NCBI GenBank assembly: GCA_014218235.1
Contig: CM024758.1
Coordinates: 67,962,206-68,026,205 of the forward strand
Direction of reading: 5' to 3'
DNA from: Colocasia esculenta
Taxonomy: Eukaryota > Streptophyta > Magnoliopsida > Alismatales > Araceae
DNA length: 64,000 bases
The notes below the pieces were generated by a model that searched no databases, was not told where the DNA came from, and saw only the letters and a list, made by a program, of their open reading frames with translations. Made by a program: the position numbers and the translations under genes. Below are positions 10,219 through 20,004 of this stretch, piece after piece (within the stretch, counting starts at the first letter, position 1; every line of letters starts with the position of its first letter).

Positions 10219-11000
10219 AAAACCCATTAGAAAATTCCATAAAAACCATAGTTCAACTCTAAATAATACTCCCTAATGACCCACGGAGAAATTCGTGCAA
10301 AGAAAAATCGGATGGTCCATGTTTAAGGCGTTTTGCGACTGAGTATCGCAATCAGGGAATAAGTCGGGAAATCATTATCACACATACTTAGATGAGTCAT
10401 AAAATTAAATAAAAATCATAGATGGACTTCAAATAATATCCTCTAATGATCCATGGAGAAATTTGGGTCAATAAAAGTCATTTGGGGTATGTTTGAGAGT
10501 TATTGTGACTTATTATCGTAATTAGGAAATAAGTTGGAAAATCTGTGATCATGTGTATAAAATGTGATCATAAACTAAATTAAAAATGATAGGTGGACTC
10601 CAAACAATATGTGGGGATAGTCCATAAAAGAAATTGGACTAATGGACAACTTATGACCCATGAACAAACTCAAGTATGAAAATAGTAAATAAATAACTTC
10701 CATATTATCGGAATGATAGAACTTACATACCACTATCGTATGTGAGAGACACATCGAAAAATTCCGTAAAAATTATAAATCAACCCCAATCCACGAAGGA
10801 ATTCGTGCAACGAAAAACCTAATTGACCTTGTGTACGTCACAATGTGACGAATTATCAAATTAGGAAACTAAGTCGGAAAACCGTTAACGCGAACAACTA
10901 TAAATTAAATAAATATGTTGGAGAGACTTCTAACATCATATATTGATGAACCATTATCAAAATTGGGCCAATGGATCACTTTTGGCCCAAGAATAAAAAT
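10219..11000 (+). repeat. Degenerate ~150-190 bp tandem units in U3 of element C
   Basis: About five diverged units align by the series AAATTNNATAAAAATNATAG, TGGACTYCAAATAATAT, CTAATGAYCCAYGGAGAAATTYG and GGAAATAAGTYGGAAAA, starting near 10219, 10395, 10565, 10755 and 10897. Confidence 0.6.
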
Positions 11001-11544
11001 GGAGCAAGAAAATACTCAAAATTCGTACCTGTAAATATGGGGTAATTAGGAAGGGCAAATTAGGGTTTAGAAGTGCGCTATTAGCCAAGCATGGCAAGCT
11101 AAATCATGGCCAACCATGCTTAGCACTTTCTTTGGGTGTGGCTACTTCATTTGGGAGGAAAAATCCTAGATTTTGGCAAGTGCCCAGCTGATCCCGCAGC
11201 CACATTTCCTAGCATCATTAGGACATGGAATTTAACCCTAAAACTATAAGAGTTCGTCATAAAACATTTGGGGAAGGTTTGGCATCGAGTTGGGGTCGTG
11301 AGGAGCAAGCTTGGGGTGCAGAAGGGGAGGAGAACGACTGGGGAAATAGTGGTTCTTCCTCAAACTCGCGCTGCATCGACCTAGGTTATTGCATCTCTTG
11401 CATCCATCCAAAGGTAGGTGATCTCGGTCCAAGACTAAACGAATCCTATACCATCTTGTAGTGCTGCAAGTCTAGTTTCGTATGCACTTGATTTTCCCAA
11501 TTTTCATGGTGTATCCGTCGAGTATTAGTCGTTTTCCCTAAGTC

Positions 11545-11861
11545 GCGCATGTTAGGGCTTTTTATGTTCTTCATGTGTTGCACATGAATCGAGATCGAAT
11601 TAGATCCAACCCAAAACATGAAAGTTCTTCTACTAGTTGTCCTTGGCATCTTTTGTGTTGAGAGTTTTGTCTAAATGTCATATATGTCAAGTTATAGGTC
11701 TGACATGAAGGTTGCAATGAAGTCACACATGTTTAGGACTTTTTATGTTCTTCAGAGGTTTCACATGAATCGAGACCGAATTAGATCCAACCAAAAACAT
11801 TAAAGTTCTTCTACTAGTTGTCCTCATCATCTTTCATGTTGAGAGTTTTGTCTAAATGTCA
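11545..11861 (+). repeat. 181-bp tandem duplication in LTR C
   Basis: Two copies share TTTTATGTTCTTCA, CACATGAATCGAGAYCGAAT, AAGTTCTTCTACTAGTTGTC and GAGAGTTTTGTCTAAATGTC, offset by about 181 bp. Confidence 0.8.
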
Positions 11862-11934
11862 GTAGATAGAGAGATATAAGAGTGGTAAGAGAAGCACTGC
11901 TGGTTCCTACGTTTTTAGGTTTTGGGTTTGAACC

Positions 11935-12315
11935 GTGTCCAGTCTAGGCGACGTGATTCCAGCGCAAGGCCGACGCGATTCAGTAAACTGCGACCATGCA
12001 GTCCGACACAAATCAATGTCTGACCAGTCAACGGTCCGCATGAAACTTCGCGCCGCGTGGGTTTCTGTGCCGGTCTGATACGTGACGGGAACACCCGACG
12101 CGATTCTGCATGGTTTCCCGCTCAAAGTTTTTCACCGATTTTTATATTGTTATTTTAATGTGTTTCATGAATGCGACGGGGTATCCCTTCGCGATTCAAG
12201 TTAAAAGGCGGCCATGTAGGCCGACGCGATTTAGATTTCTTCACAGTTGGCCCTGTTTGACTATACATCGTGTTATGAAAAGCGTCTACTGTGTAGGACG
12301 CGATTCAAAGACCGA
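11935..12315. repeat. CGACGCGATT motif array in LTR C
   Basis: Scattered, partly decayed copies of CGACGCGATTC and related forms (GCGACGTGATTC, CCGACGCGATT at three sites, TTCGCGATTCAAG, GGACGCGATTCAA) in about 380 bp, much richer in CG than the AT-rich sequence on both sides. Confidence 0.65.
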
Positions 12316-13854
12316 CCCGAGACTTTACTTTTTGGTTAGTCAGTCAGCATATTTAATCTCTTAGTCTGTAAGCATGTCATTTAGTGTGCACTAGCCTAAA
12401 AGCAATCAACCTACTTGAAAACTATAGTGACTTGAATTTGATTCTAATATGACTGATATTATGTTCATGAACTATTGTCTTGTGATCTAGTTTGATGTGA
12501 AATTGACATGATAAGGATATAATATGAATGTGTGTATGAACACATGTTAGCATGGACTTGTTTAGTTAAGTTGTCTTCCATGATGTGCATATGTTTTATT
12601 TATATGCTTTCCGATGTTTCACTATTTAATCATCAATTGCATACATGTTAGGAAAGATCCGTGACACGTCACTTACACGGTTGCACGATTAGGCACACCC
12701 CTCTTGGGGAATTGGGAGCTTTCTGCCGGTCATTTCGTACTAGCAGACTAGCGATCTTTTCCCTAAGACCTCCGTAAGTCTCCGTACTCTATGGATTCCC
12801 TCATAGAGACCGAGCCGGTTGTACCATGAAGTACATTGGAGATAGAGCGCACTTGTTCCCTGTACGATCTGTCATTAGTCACCATCTTGTTAAGACATTA
12901 ATGAATTATGAAACCTAAGATCCTGCGTTATACTGTCCACTTGATCTCTTGAGCTTTTGTCATACCTTGACTCTATGATTGATCATGTCCCTATTACTAT
13001 GAGCTTGTCATTGAAACTCTGTGGCCATAATATGTATATGTTTGTTCGGCACAATATGGGACTTCGGTCCATTTGACCAATGCCTGTGCAATAGGGGCCC
13101 GGTCTGGTCCTGGGGAGGAGCGCCTCAATGTACTTATAACCGCGGGAGTATGGACTTGTGGTTCTTGGCATGGCACAAATTTGTGTGCAAGATTTGTGGG
13201 AATGTGCCTTCGTTTGATATGATATGATAGGTTTGATATGATATGTCTGATCACGTGAATATGTGATATCTGTGTGAATATGGCCAAATTCTTGTTTATG
13301 TGATACGAACTCATTCTTGAATTCCTTCTGATACTATTCTTGAATTACCTATCCATCGTATATGAAATTTGATATTTGATTTGATATGATATTCATTCTC
13401 TTCAGCTATTTGACTTGTTAGAAATGCATGCATTGTCATCATGTCCATGTGCATATCTACCTATTTAAAATGTTAATCATGTATATTAGTGCCCGCACAT
13501 TGAGATGTAAATCCTACTGAGCTAGTTCGCTCACCCATATCATCCTGTCCTTTTCAGGTAGTGATGAGGATCTCGTGGAGTCCGATGGGGCAGGGCAAGA
13601 ATGATGAGCACCCGTCTTATGAGGAGTCGACAGTTTAGGAATGGATGTTTGAGTAGTTTATGTAATAGTGAAACATTTTCATTTGAATAATGGACCCTTC
13701 AGTTGGTTCTTCTTATGTAAGGTTGTAACTAGTGGATTGAAATGGAATAAAGAGTACTTTTGTTGACAATATGATGGTCTCAAATGTGTTGTTATGTTTA
13801 ATTGTGACTCTGCGCTACTCAACTGTGATACGTCTATTTGTATCGTTCACGCAT

Positions 13855-13885
13855 CCTAGTATTTATTCCGCTGCTAAATACTGGG
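13855..13885 (+). other. U5-terminal hairpin of element C 3' LTR
   Basis: CCTAGTATTTA (13855-13865) pairs with TAAATACTGGG (13875-13885), with one T-G wobble, around the same 9-base loop TTCCGCTGC as at 9210-9240. Two base pairs differ from the other LTR by changes on both arms. Confidence 0.85.
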
Positions 13886-13893
13886 GCGTGACA

Positions 13894-14714
13894 TTCTCGA
13901 TGTGTTCCGGGATCTGAGTTCCCCTTTATAAAAAATAGTGATGATCTAAGTGCACATTACTAATCGCTGGCCAGGCCGTTAAGTTGGACGAGTTTGGGGA
14001 TGATGGACTCTGTCTTGCACAGCGGTTGCAGGAAGATTCTCGACCCATTCTTGTCCAATTTAGCAATATTATCCTTGATGTATTTTCTATTTTTTTTTCC
14101 TTTCTTTGCATTTGATTTGATGATTTCTTTTCTTTTAACCCAGCATGCATCATGTAGGTCTTTGAGCTATCATGACTCATCCCTGGCTAATAATGAGCCC
14201 TTGTTGAGTGCCCAACTGTTCTCCATGTTCAAAACAAGAAATCCTATTCCAATCCGAATCAGAAGGTTTGTCTCCGAGCGAGTTGCTCTTGCCAGTCTGT
14301 CAAGAATTCCCTTGTCTGGATTCTCTATCCAATTTTCATCCTTATTCCTTTTGATCCATTTTGGTTGCAAATCGCTCCCAGGTTTTGAGTTAGAGTTACC
14401 TGCCTGGCACGCACATGTCTTTCCAAAATGAAACCTACAGGCCAATCGGCTAGGATACCTCTCAATCGAGGGGTTGATCGTTCCTTTCCTCCCTTTCGTC
14501 CAGACTTGTGTTTTCCTTGCATTCTGCTCGAGCAGCTAACTCGGGGCTTTCAAGAAGATTCTAATTGCTTGTTGATTAGATCGGGTGTCTCATTACCTTC
14601 GCTTCCATCTTTTCAGTCCACTTCACGTCATTTCCGCTTCGTCGTCATTGCATGACACCTCCGCTACACTTCCGCACCGCTCTCTTGCAAAGAGGAAGCC
14701 AAGGAGGGGCAATC
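13894..14714 (+). mobile_element. T chain: 3' interior tail of an upstream Tat-like copy
   Basis: This aligns with 26140-26984 (GGGATYTGAGTTCCC; a run similar to ATATTATCCTTRWTRTATTTTCT; CCCARCATGCAT; a CTTGCAAAG block before the LTR). It ends in a purine-rich GCCAAGGAGGGGCAATC tract followed by an LTR. It is therefore the 3' end of a T interior whose upstream part is interrupted by element C. No protein domain can be read. Confidence 0.6.
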
Positions 14715-14974
14715 TATAGACACCTGATTCTGGCCCATAAGTCGAACCACATTTCTTGTTCTCTTAATGCGCCCCAAGTTGGTTACTCACCTTGAGCCCA
14801 TCTGTTAGCCATGTTTTGAGCCCATTAAAAGCTCAATTCTCAGCTTGTCCCGTCCAATTATCATCTTAGAGTCCTTGTACTTAAATAATTGATTATTTTT
14901 CTAAATAATTGATCAAAATTCAAAAATAATCGATCATCCTTAATGCGACGGGTCGTGGCGACGCGTTCCTTCAG

Positions 14975-15974
14975 GTCGCGACCCTCTTGGCCATCGTGAT
15001 AGCCCATGCATATTTATTCACGTGCCTACATGGTCGCGACCACCCTGGTCGTCGCGACAAGCCTTGTCACGCCCCTACGACCCGTCGCGACCTGGTCTGC
15101 ATGTGCTGGCCTCCGCAACCACCTCCACTTTATCCTCCATTGGCCTTATCTTCATCCATAAGCAACCTCCCAACCCCCCAGCCGCGGTTTGAGGTTCCAT
15201 CCTACCTTGGGACCCTCCTAGGACTCTTCCCATGTGGATTTACTTGGCTTTTTATTATTTGCATGGGTCATTATCACTTATGGACGGGATTTTCTCTCTC
15301 CACTCTATATAAGTGACCCTTCCCTTTCAGCAGAAGGAGAGGAGTCCATTTTGCCACGAAGTGCTGCCAAAATCTCTCCAGAACTTCCCCTTAGCTCATG
15401 GCTCTCCTATTTCCACCCATTTCCTCATTATCCTCTTCATCAAGCCATGACCTTTCCTTCAAATATGGAGCTTGGTGACTGAGGAGGTGGCTTCCACACT
15501 CTTCTAAGGCTGCTGCACGACCAAGGACATCACCCCTCGGCCAGGGAGTCACCCTTTTGGGGCTCTTTCTTCCTTCCCTCTTCTCATTTTCTTCATGCTC
15601 GCTATTAATTTTCTTTTAGATAGGGACATATCTCTTCCTTTTATATGCTTTTATACAACCCAAGGGGTTTAAAACACCCCCCAGGTTCGTTCCCTCTATG
15701 CTTCATCCTTTTTCATTTCATTTTGAATAGTTACTTCACTTAAATATGGTCTAATAGGGTTTCTTATTGTTGTTTCGTTGTTTTGGCAGGTACTTAGGCA
15801 AGGGTAGATGAGGAGATCTTGCTCTCTAGCCGGCTGGAGAGCTGGAAGAAGGTCCCCCCATCCTTCTCCCGTACTGTAAAGAACGTGTCAGCCATCTGCG
15901 TCGCGACAAGGAGAACGCACCCTGTTGGGGCGTCGTGACAGTGATCCTATCACGACGGGGAGACCCGTCGCGAC
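14975..15974. repeat. GTCGCGAC palindrome array in T LTR 1
   Basis: Perfect GTCGCGAC at 14975, 15033, 15051, 15084, 15900 and 15967, two of them inside the 10-bp palindrome GGTCGCGACC. Nearby are half-decayed forms. CGTCGTGA (15931-15938) pairs with TCACGACG (15950-15957) as an 8-bp stem. Confidence 0.85.
15306..15313 (+). promoter_or_regulatory. TATA box of T LTR 1
   Basis: TATATAAG in the middle of the LTR, about 590 bp from its start. The same spacing is seen in the R LTR when its insertion is removed. Confidence 0.6.
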
Positions 15975-16054
15975 ATCAGTAAGTGCCCACTTCTCAATCC
16001 TTTTCCTAGAACGTTAGCCTTAGTTTCATTCATATTTTAGGGCAACTTGTTAGG

Positions 16055-16064
16055 TGGCGATCAC
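16055..16064 (+). promoter_or_regulatory. Candidate primer-binding site of T interior 1
   Basis: TGGCGATCAC right after LTR 1. The same decamer occurs after the R LTR (43270) and near the end of T LTR 2 (33473). TGGCG-type sites are usual for Tat/Ogre elements, which do not use tRNA-Met. Confidence 0.5.
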
Positions 16065-16903
16065 ATCCATAAATCCATGCTTTGAATATTTAAACATGTT
16101 GTGTGTTTCGAGAGGCGCACAACCTCGTGATTACACCAGGTGCCCACTGATTCATCCTCCTCGTATAGTTCAACCTCCAACAGAGCCAATCAACGCCCCA
16201 ACTATTAAAAAAGCTCGTGCCCAACGTTGCACCTGCTCTGGCACCTGACCCCTTCATCCACCTCAACAACCTCCACAACAACCTCCACCTCCACCACAGC
16301 CAATTGCTCGGGCTGATGTTGTCAATGACCAACCCATCCACGAAACCAATTGGTGTTATGACAATGAACCTTCCGAGGTCATGTTCGTATGCCATTTACC
16401 AACTCCTCCCTCACTACCATCCATTATAACCAAACCTTCCATTATTAAGCCTCCACCAATCATTAAACCATCATTACACCTCTTGTTACGCCAACACCAT
16501 TGGCAACCCAACCTGAGCAAGTACTCCCTTCCACACCTATTACACCTCCACCAGCCATACGACCTTCCACTCCACTCACCATATCCACCCCCATCCAACA
16601 GAGCGGGTGAATGAGCAATGGGCAGAGTCAATAGGAGAAGGAAGTTTTGGGACCGGGCATGCTTTTTAAGATCCACGATTATATCCCATGCATGTCGGTC
16701 ATCGTCAACATACTAGGCACATTCACTGAATGGAATCCCTGCCCTCCATTCTTGGCCTTCAAGAGGCCATCTGAAAATATGTTAATCATCCCCGTTGCTA
16801 GCTATGTTCAATTCAAAATACTCATAGGGAATTTCTCCCTTCAAGCTCTCATGACCCCTCACACATTTGTTGTGAATTTTCCCACTCCAGTGAAGGGGTC
16901 AAC
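16065..16903 (+). pseudogene. Proline-rich gag remnant of T interior 1
   Basis: Broken plus-strand frames in a C-rich, purine-poor stretch encode proline-rich pieces (PPRIVQPPTEPINAPTIKK; PTPPSLPSIITKPSIIKPP) of the kind found near the N-terminus of Tat-like gag. From 16647 a 101-codon frame follows that I do not recognise. No capsid core, zinc knuckle or protease can be read before the Cassandra cluster interrupts at 16904. Confidence 0.35.
16899..16903. repeat. Left target-site duplication of the Cassandra cluster (TCAAC)
   Basis: TCAAC just before the first LTR base at 16904; the partner is at 18744-18748. Confidence 0.7.
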
Positions 16904-17108
16904 TGTGACGACCCAACCAGCAAACTGGCCCAACAACCGTGCCAGTTGGTAGACTTCTCAGGAAGGTCACCCATCCTGGGACTACTCCCAACTGAGCACG
17001 CTTAACTTCAGAGTTCTTTTCCTGCTCGAGCTCTGAAAATGACTAGTCCGGGTTGTTGGTAGTCAACTGATTTAGTCCATTTAACATATTCTTATATGGG
17101 GTGTTACA
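16904..17108 (-). repeat. Cassandra LTR a (3' LTR of the minus-strand unit)
   Basis: Full length. On the plus strand it reads TGTGACGACCC...GGGGTGTTACA and is followed by the reversed polypurine tract (ATCTACCCCTCT). Confidence 0.9.
16952..17016 (-). ncRNA. 5S rRNA-derived segment in LTR a
   Basis: The minus strand reads GAACTCTGAAGTTAAGCGTG, then GGGAGTAGTCCCAGGATGGG and TGACCTTCCTGAGAAGTC. These correspond to the internal control region (A box, intermediate element, C box) of plant 5S rRNA genes. It is a fragment and not a 5S gene. Confidence 0.85.
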
Positions 17109-17339
17109 ATCTACCCCTCTTATATAAGCGACGTCCTCGTCGCTGCTCACATATAGCACACAATCAAACCCCAGGCAAGCAGGATTCTAGAGGTGGCCCC
17201 CACAGGCTCAAGAGGTGGCTCCCACTATGTAGCACTTTGCGCCATTATGGCCTCAAGAGGTGGCTCCCATAGCGTAGCACTTTGCCCTGTGTGGCACTTA
17301 GTTCCTGCACTTCTGGCTGGGCAAGGCTCTTATACCATT
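17109..17339 (-). mobile_element. Cassandra interior of the minus-strand unit
   Basis: Bounded by the reversed polypurine tract at 17109 and a reversed primer-binding site GCTCTTATACCA at 17326-17337 (one mismatch to the tRNA-Met site). It contains the repeated phrase AGGTGGCTCCCAYRNNGTAGCACTTTG. Confidence 0.85.
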
Positions 17340-17430
17340 TGTGATGACCCAACCAACAAACTGGCCCAACAACCATACTAGTTGGTAGACTTCCCAGGAA
17401 GGTCACCCATCCTGGGACTACTCCCAACTG
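17340..17430 (-). repeat. Cassandra LTR b, truncated
   Basis: It keeps the U5 half (TGTGATGACCC to CTCCCAACTG) and lacks the U3 half. A 13-bp filler AAAGACTTGCCAT joins it to LTR c. Confidence 0.9.
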
Positions 17431-17443
17431 AAAGACTTGCCAT

Positions 17444-17648
17444 TGTAACACCCCATATAAGAATATGTTAAATGGACTAAATCAGTTGACTACCAACAAC
17501 CCGGACTAGTCATTTTCAGAGCTCGAGCAGGAAAAGAACTCTGAAGTAAAGCGTGCTCAGTTGGGAGTAGTCCCAGGATGGGTGACCTTCCTGGGAAGTC
17601 TACCAACTGGCACGGTTGTTGGGCCAGTTTGCTGGTTGGGTCGTCACA
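17444..17648 (+). repeat. Cassandra LTR c
   Basis: A full 205-bp plus-strand LTR, TGTAACACCCC...GGGTCGTCACA, followed by TGGTATCAGAGC at 17651-17662. Confidence 0.9.
17536..17600 (+). ncRNA. 5S rRNA-derived segment in LTR c
   Basis: GAACTCTGAAGTAAAGCGTG followed by GGATGGGTGACCTTCCTGGG; the same 5S internal-promoter block as in the other LTRs. In Cassandra this block is thought to keep polymerase III promoter elements; activity here is untested. Confidence 0.85.
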
Positions 17649-17683
17649 AATGGTATCAGAGCCTTGCCCAGCCGGAAGTGCAG

Positions 17684-17871
17684 GAATATGTTAAATGGAC
17701 TAAATCAGCAGACTACCAACAACTCGGACTAGTCATTTTTAGAGCTCGAGCTGGAAAAGAACTCTGAAGTTAAGCGTGCTCAGTTGAGAGTAGTCCCAGG
17801 ATGGGTGACCTTCTTGGGAAGTCTACCAACTAGTATGGTTGTTGGGCCAGTTTGTTGGTTGGGTCATCACA
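17684..17871 (+). repeat. Cassandra LTR d, 5'-truncated and fused to the LTR c interior
   Basis: The interior after LTR c breaks at GTGCAGGAA and continues as LTR sequence AATATGTTAAATGG. GAA is shared at the junction, pointing to a short-homology deletion that removed most of one interior and the first bases of this LTR. Confidence 0.9.
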
Positions 17872-18102
17872 AATGGTATCAGAGCCTTGCCCAGCCAGAA
17901 GTGCAGGAACTAAGTGCCACACAGGGCAAAGTGCTACGCTATGGGAGCCACCTCTTGAGGCCATAATGGCGCAAAGTGCTACATAGTGGGAGCCACCTCT
18001 TGAGCCTGTGGGGGCCACCTCTAGAATCCTACCTGCCTGGGGTTTGATTGTGTGCTATATGTGAGCAGCGACGAGGACCTCGCTTATATAAGAGGGGTAG
18101 AT

Positions 18103-18307
18103 TGTAACACCCCATATAAGAATATGTTAAATGGACTAAATCAGCAAACTACCAATAACTCGGACTAGTCATTTTCAGAGCTCGAGCTGGAAAAGAACTC
18201 TGAAGTTAAGCGTGCTCAGTTGGGAGTAGTCCCAGGATGGATGACCTTCCTGGGAAGTCTACCAACTAGTATGGTTGTTGGGCAAGTTTGTTGGTTGGGT
18301 CATCACA
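18103..18307 (+). repeat. Cassandra LTR e
   Basis: A full 205-bp plus-strand LTR, followed by the degenerate primer-binding site TGGTATAAGAGC (18310-18321). Confidence 0.9.
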
Positions 18308-18538
18308 AATGGTATAAGAGCCTTGCCCAGCCGGAAGTGCAGGAACTAAGTGCCACACAGGGCAAAGTGCTACGCTATGGGAGCCACCTCTTGAGGCCAT
18401 AATGGCGCAAAGTGCTACATAGTGGGAGCCACCTCTTGAGCCTGTGGGGGCCACCTCTAGAATCCTGCCTGCCTGGGGTTTGATTGTGTGCTATATGTGA
18501 GCAGCGACGAGGACGTCGCTTATATAAGAGGGGTAGAT

Positions 18539-18743
18539 TGTAACACCCCATATAAGAATATGTTAAATGGACTAAATCAGTTGACTACCAACAACCCAGA
18601 CTAGTCATTTTCAGAGCTCGAGCAGGAAAACAACTCTGAAGTTAAGCGTGCTCAGTTGGGAGTAGTCCCAGGATGGGTGACCTTCTTGGGAAGTCTACCA
18701 ACTGGCACGGTTGTTGGGCCAGTTTGCTGGTTGGGTCGTCAAA
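18539..18743 (+). repeat. Cassandra LTR f
   Basis: A full-length plus-strand LTR whose last bases read GTCGTCAAA in place of GTCGTCACA (one substitution). TCAAC follows at 18744-18748. Confidence 0.85.
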
Positions 18744-18748
18744 TCAAC
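18744..18748. repeat. Right target-site duplication of the Cassandra cluster (TCAAC)
   Basis: Matches 16899-16903. Confidence 0.65.
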
Positions 18749-19269
18749 CATTAAATTTGTTCTTACACATTCAAAAGCTAAATCTATAGCACATTCAATT
18801 ACCCAAGGGCACGTGCCCTTCTCCCTGCAAAACATTATACATCTTTTTGGTACGGTCCCTTCATTGTTACTTCCAACACTACCAGTGGAACTCCCCACTC
18901 TTTCCTTTAACTATATTCCAAGGGAGTTGCCACTGTTGCTTGAAACTCCGCCGAAAGTCAACGATCATCCTATCATTGAGAGCCAATCGATTCATGTGAG
19001 AAGAAGAGCAAGAAATTCTACACGCTGGGCAAAGTACATGAGAACATACATGAGGGGCAGAAAGCTGATTACCAAGTGAAAGCTTAAACGTCAGGCAAGG
19101 CTAAAGACTAGGGGACCATCTCCACCCCCCTCATCTAAATCATTCACATCATCTTTTGTGCTCATCAGCACCTTCCTGTGGGTTCTCCACATACCCTCCC
19201 TACGGGAGGCATTTTTCTTCCATCTTTTTTATGATCCACTCTCCTGTACTGGGCATCGCGCCCCTATTT

Positions 19270-19528
19270 GTACTCCATATTCTCTGCCTCGTGCCCCTCG
19301 TGGCACATTGTTATGTTCATGTCATTCTCCTCTTCGTGCCCCATGTGGCACACCCCATTGTTTCCACCCTCCTCGCAATACCCCTCGTGGCACACTCCCT
19401 CTAGCGCCCCACGGGACACGTCTCCCTTTAGCGCCCGACGCGGCACGTCTCCTTCTTGTGGCCCACGTGGCATGTTTCCTTCCTGTGCCCCAATCGACAC
19501 GTCTCCTTCATGTGCCCCACGTGGCACC
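19270..19528. repeat. GTGCC...GGCAC hairpin / G-box array in T interior 1
   Basis: Seven or more units at about 25-bp spacing of the form GTGCC-CCACGT-GGCAC, a 5-bp stem with a six-base loop containing or overlapping the G-box CACGTG. Variants are GTGCCCCATGTGGCAC, CCCCTCGTGGCAC, GCGCCCGACGCGGCAC and GTGGCCCACGTGGCAT. The clearest unit is 19512-19527. Confidence 0.75.
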
Positions 19529-20004
19529 TTTTTCACATCCTCCTTTTCGGCCCTTCACAGTCCATTTTTACTTTTCTCTCCTCCAGACCCTCCACATTCT
19601 TTTCCTTTTTTTGGGCACCGCACCTCTCTTCTTCTACTCCCTCCGGAACCACCGAACCCTCCAAATTGTTCCCATCCTTCTCACCTTTCCATATTTGATC
19701 AGGGCATCCACCCTTTCTCTCACTGTTTTCGAGGTTTTAGTCCCCACGTATCTTTTTAATTTTCGTGTAATTCTATACATTTTTCAAATCCTTCGAGTCT
19801 CACCCCAACGCAGGGCATTCATCCTCTTTTACTCTCTTAATTCTTATTTTGAAAGCTATTATATTACTTATCAGTGTCAAAAATCCATATAAAGATGAAT
19901 ATTCAATTTTGTTATGCTACTGCAGCACTCCTGTTATGAGAACTTCACGCCATAAGTCCAAACTTCCCTCCCCTTTTCATCAAAGTTTGCCCTTAGCATG
20001 GGCA

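Larger units (their letters stand above)
10112..13893 (+). mobile_element. Element C 3' LTR, 3782 bp
   Basis: The LTR starts TGTAACACCCC after a polypurine tract and ends GGGGCGTGACA. Its last 700 bp matches the truncated 5' LTR. The start, end and tRNA-Met site fit a Tekay/Del-like gypsy element, but with no pol the lineage is an inference. The LTR is more than four times longer than the interior (863 bp), the shape of a large non-autonomous derivative. Inside are a degenerate tandem series in U3, a 181-bp duplication, a CGACGCGATT motif array and a module shared with the T and R leader regions (12690-12850). The flank to the right is T interior. Confidence 0.75.
14715..16054 (+). mobile_element. 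T chain LTR 1 (Tat-like gypsy), about 1340 bp
   Basis: The LTR starts TATAGACACCTGATT (TG mutated to TA; compare TGTAGATACG at 26985 and TGTAGACGCG at 39063) after a purine tract. It is followed by a TGGCGATCAC primer-binding-site candidate at 16055. It contains six perfect GTCGCGAC palindromes, a TATA box at 15306 and a TTGTTTTGGCAG acceptor-like site at about 15778-15789, also seen at the matching place of the other T/R LTRs. Interior sequence on both sides shows it is shared by two tandem copies. The exact right end is uncertain. Confidence 0.6.
16904..18743. mobile_element. Head-to-head cluster of Cassandra-type TRIM elements
   Basis: Six 205-bp LTR copies, two truncated, with three intact interiors of about 231 bp. 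The left part is on the minus strand (LTR a, interior, truncated LTR b). After a 13-bp filler the right part is on the plus strand (LTR c, LTR d fused by deletion, interior, LTR e, interior, LTR f). The LTRs carry 5S rRNA-derived sequence, the primer-binding sites are tRNA-Met type and the polypurine tract is AGAGGGGTAGAT; this combination defines Cassandra. There is no coding capacity. Both outer ends of the TSD-flanked cluster are U5 ends. Confidence 0.9.

Noticed and set aside
17536..17600. Possible 5S rRNA gene
   Set aside because: Only the internal-promoter block and part of the 3' half match 5S rRNA; the 5' third is missing and the block sits in LTRs with primer-binding sites. It is a Cassandra-type 5S-derived segment.
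17193..18454. Repeated small frames (about 60-70 codons) in the Cassandra interiors and LTRs
   Set aside because: They recur only because the repeats are nearly identical, and Cassandra elements are known not to code for protein.
19158..19892. Long plus-strand open frame (244 codons), with a similar one at 35921-36637
   Set aside because: The sequence is strongly C/T-rich, several frames are open at once on the same strand, the frame wanders relative to its homologue, and it overlaps the G-box hairpin array. No domain is recognisable, so it is read as a composition effect. A Ka/Ks test on the two copies would settle it.
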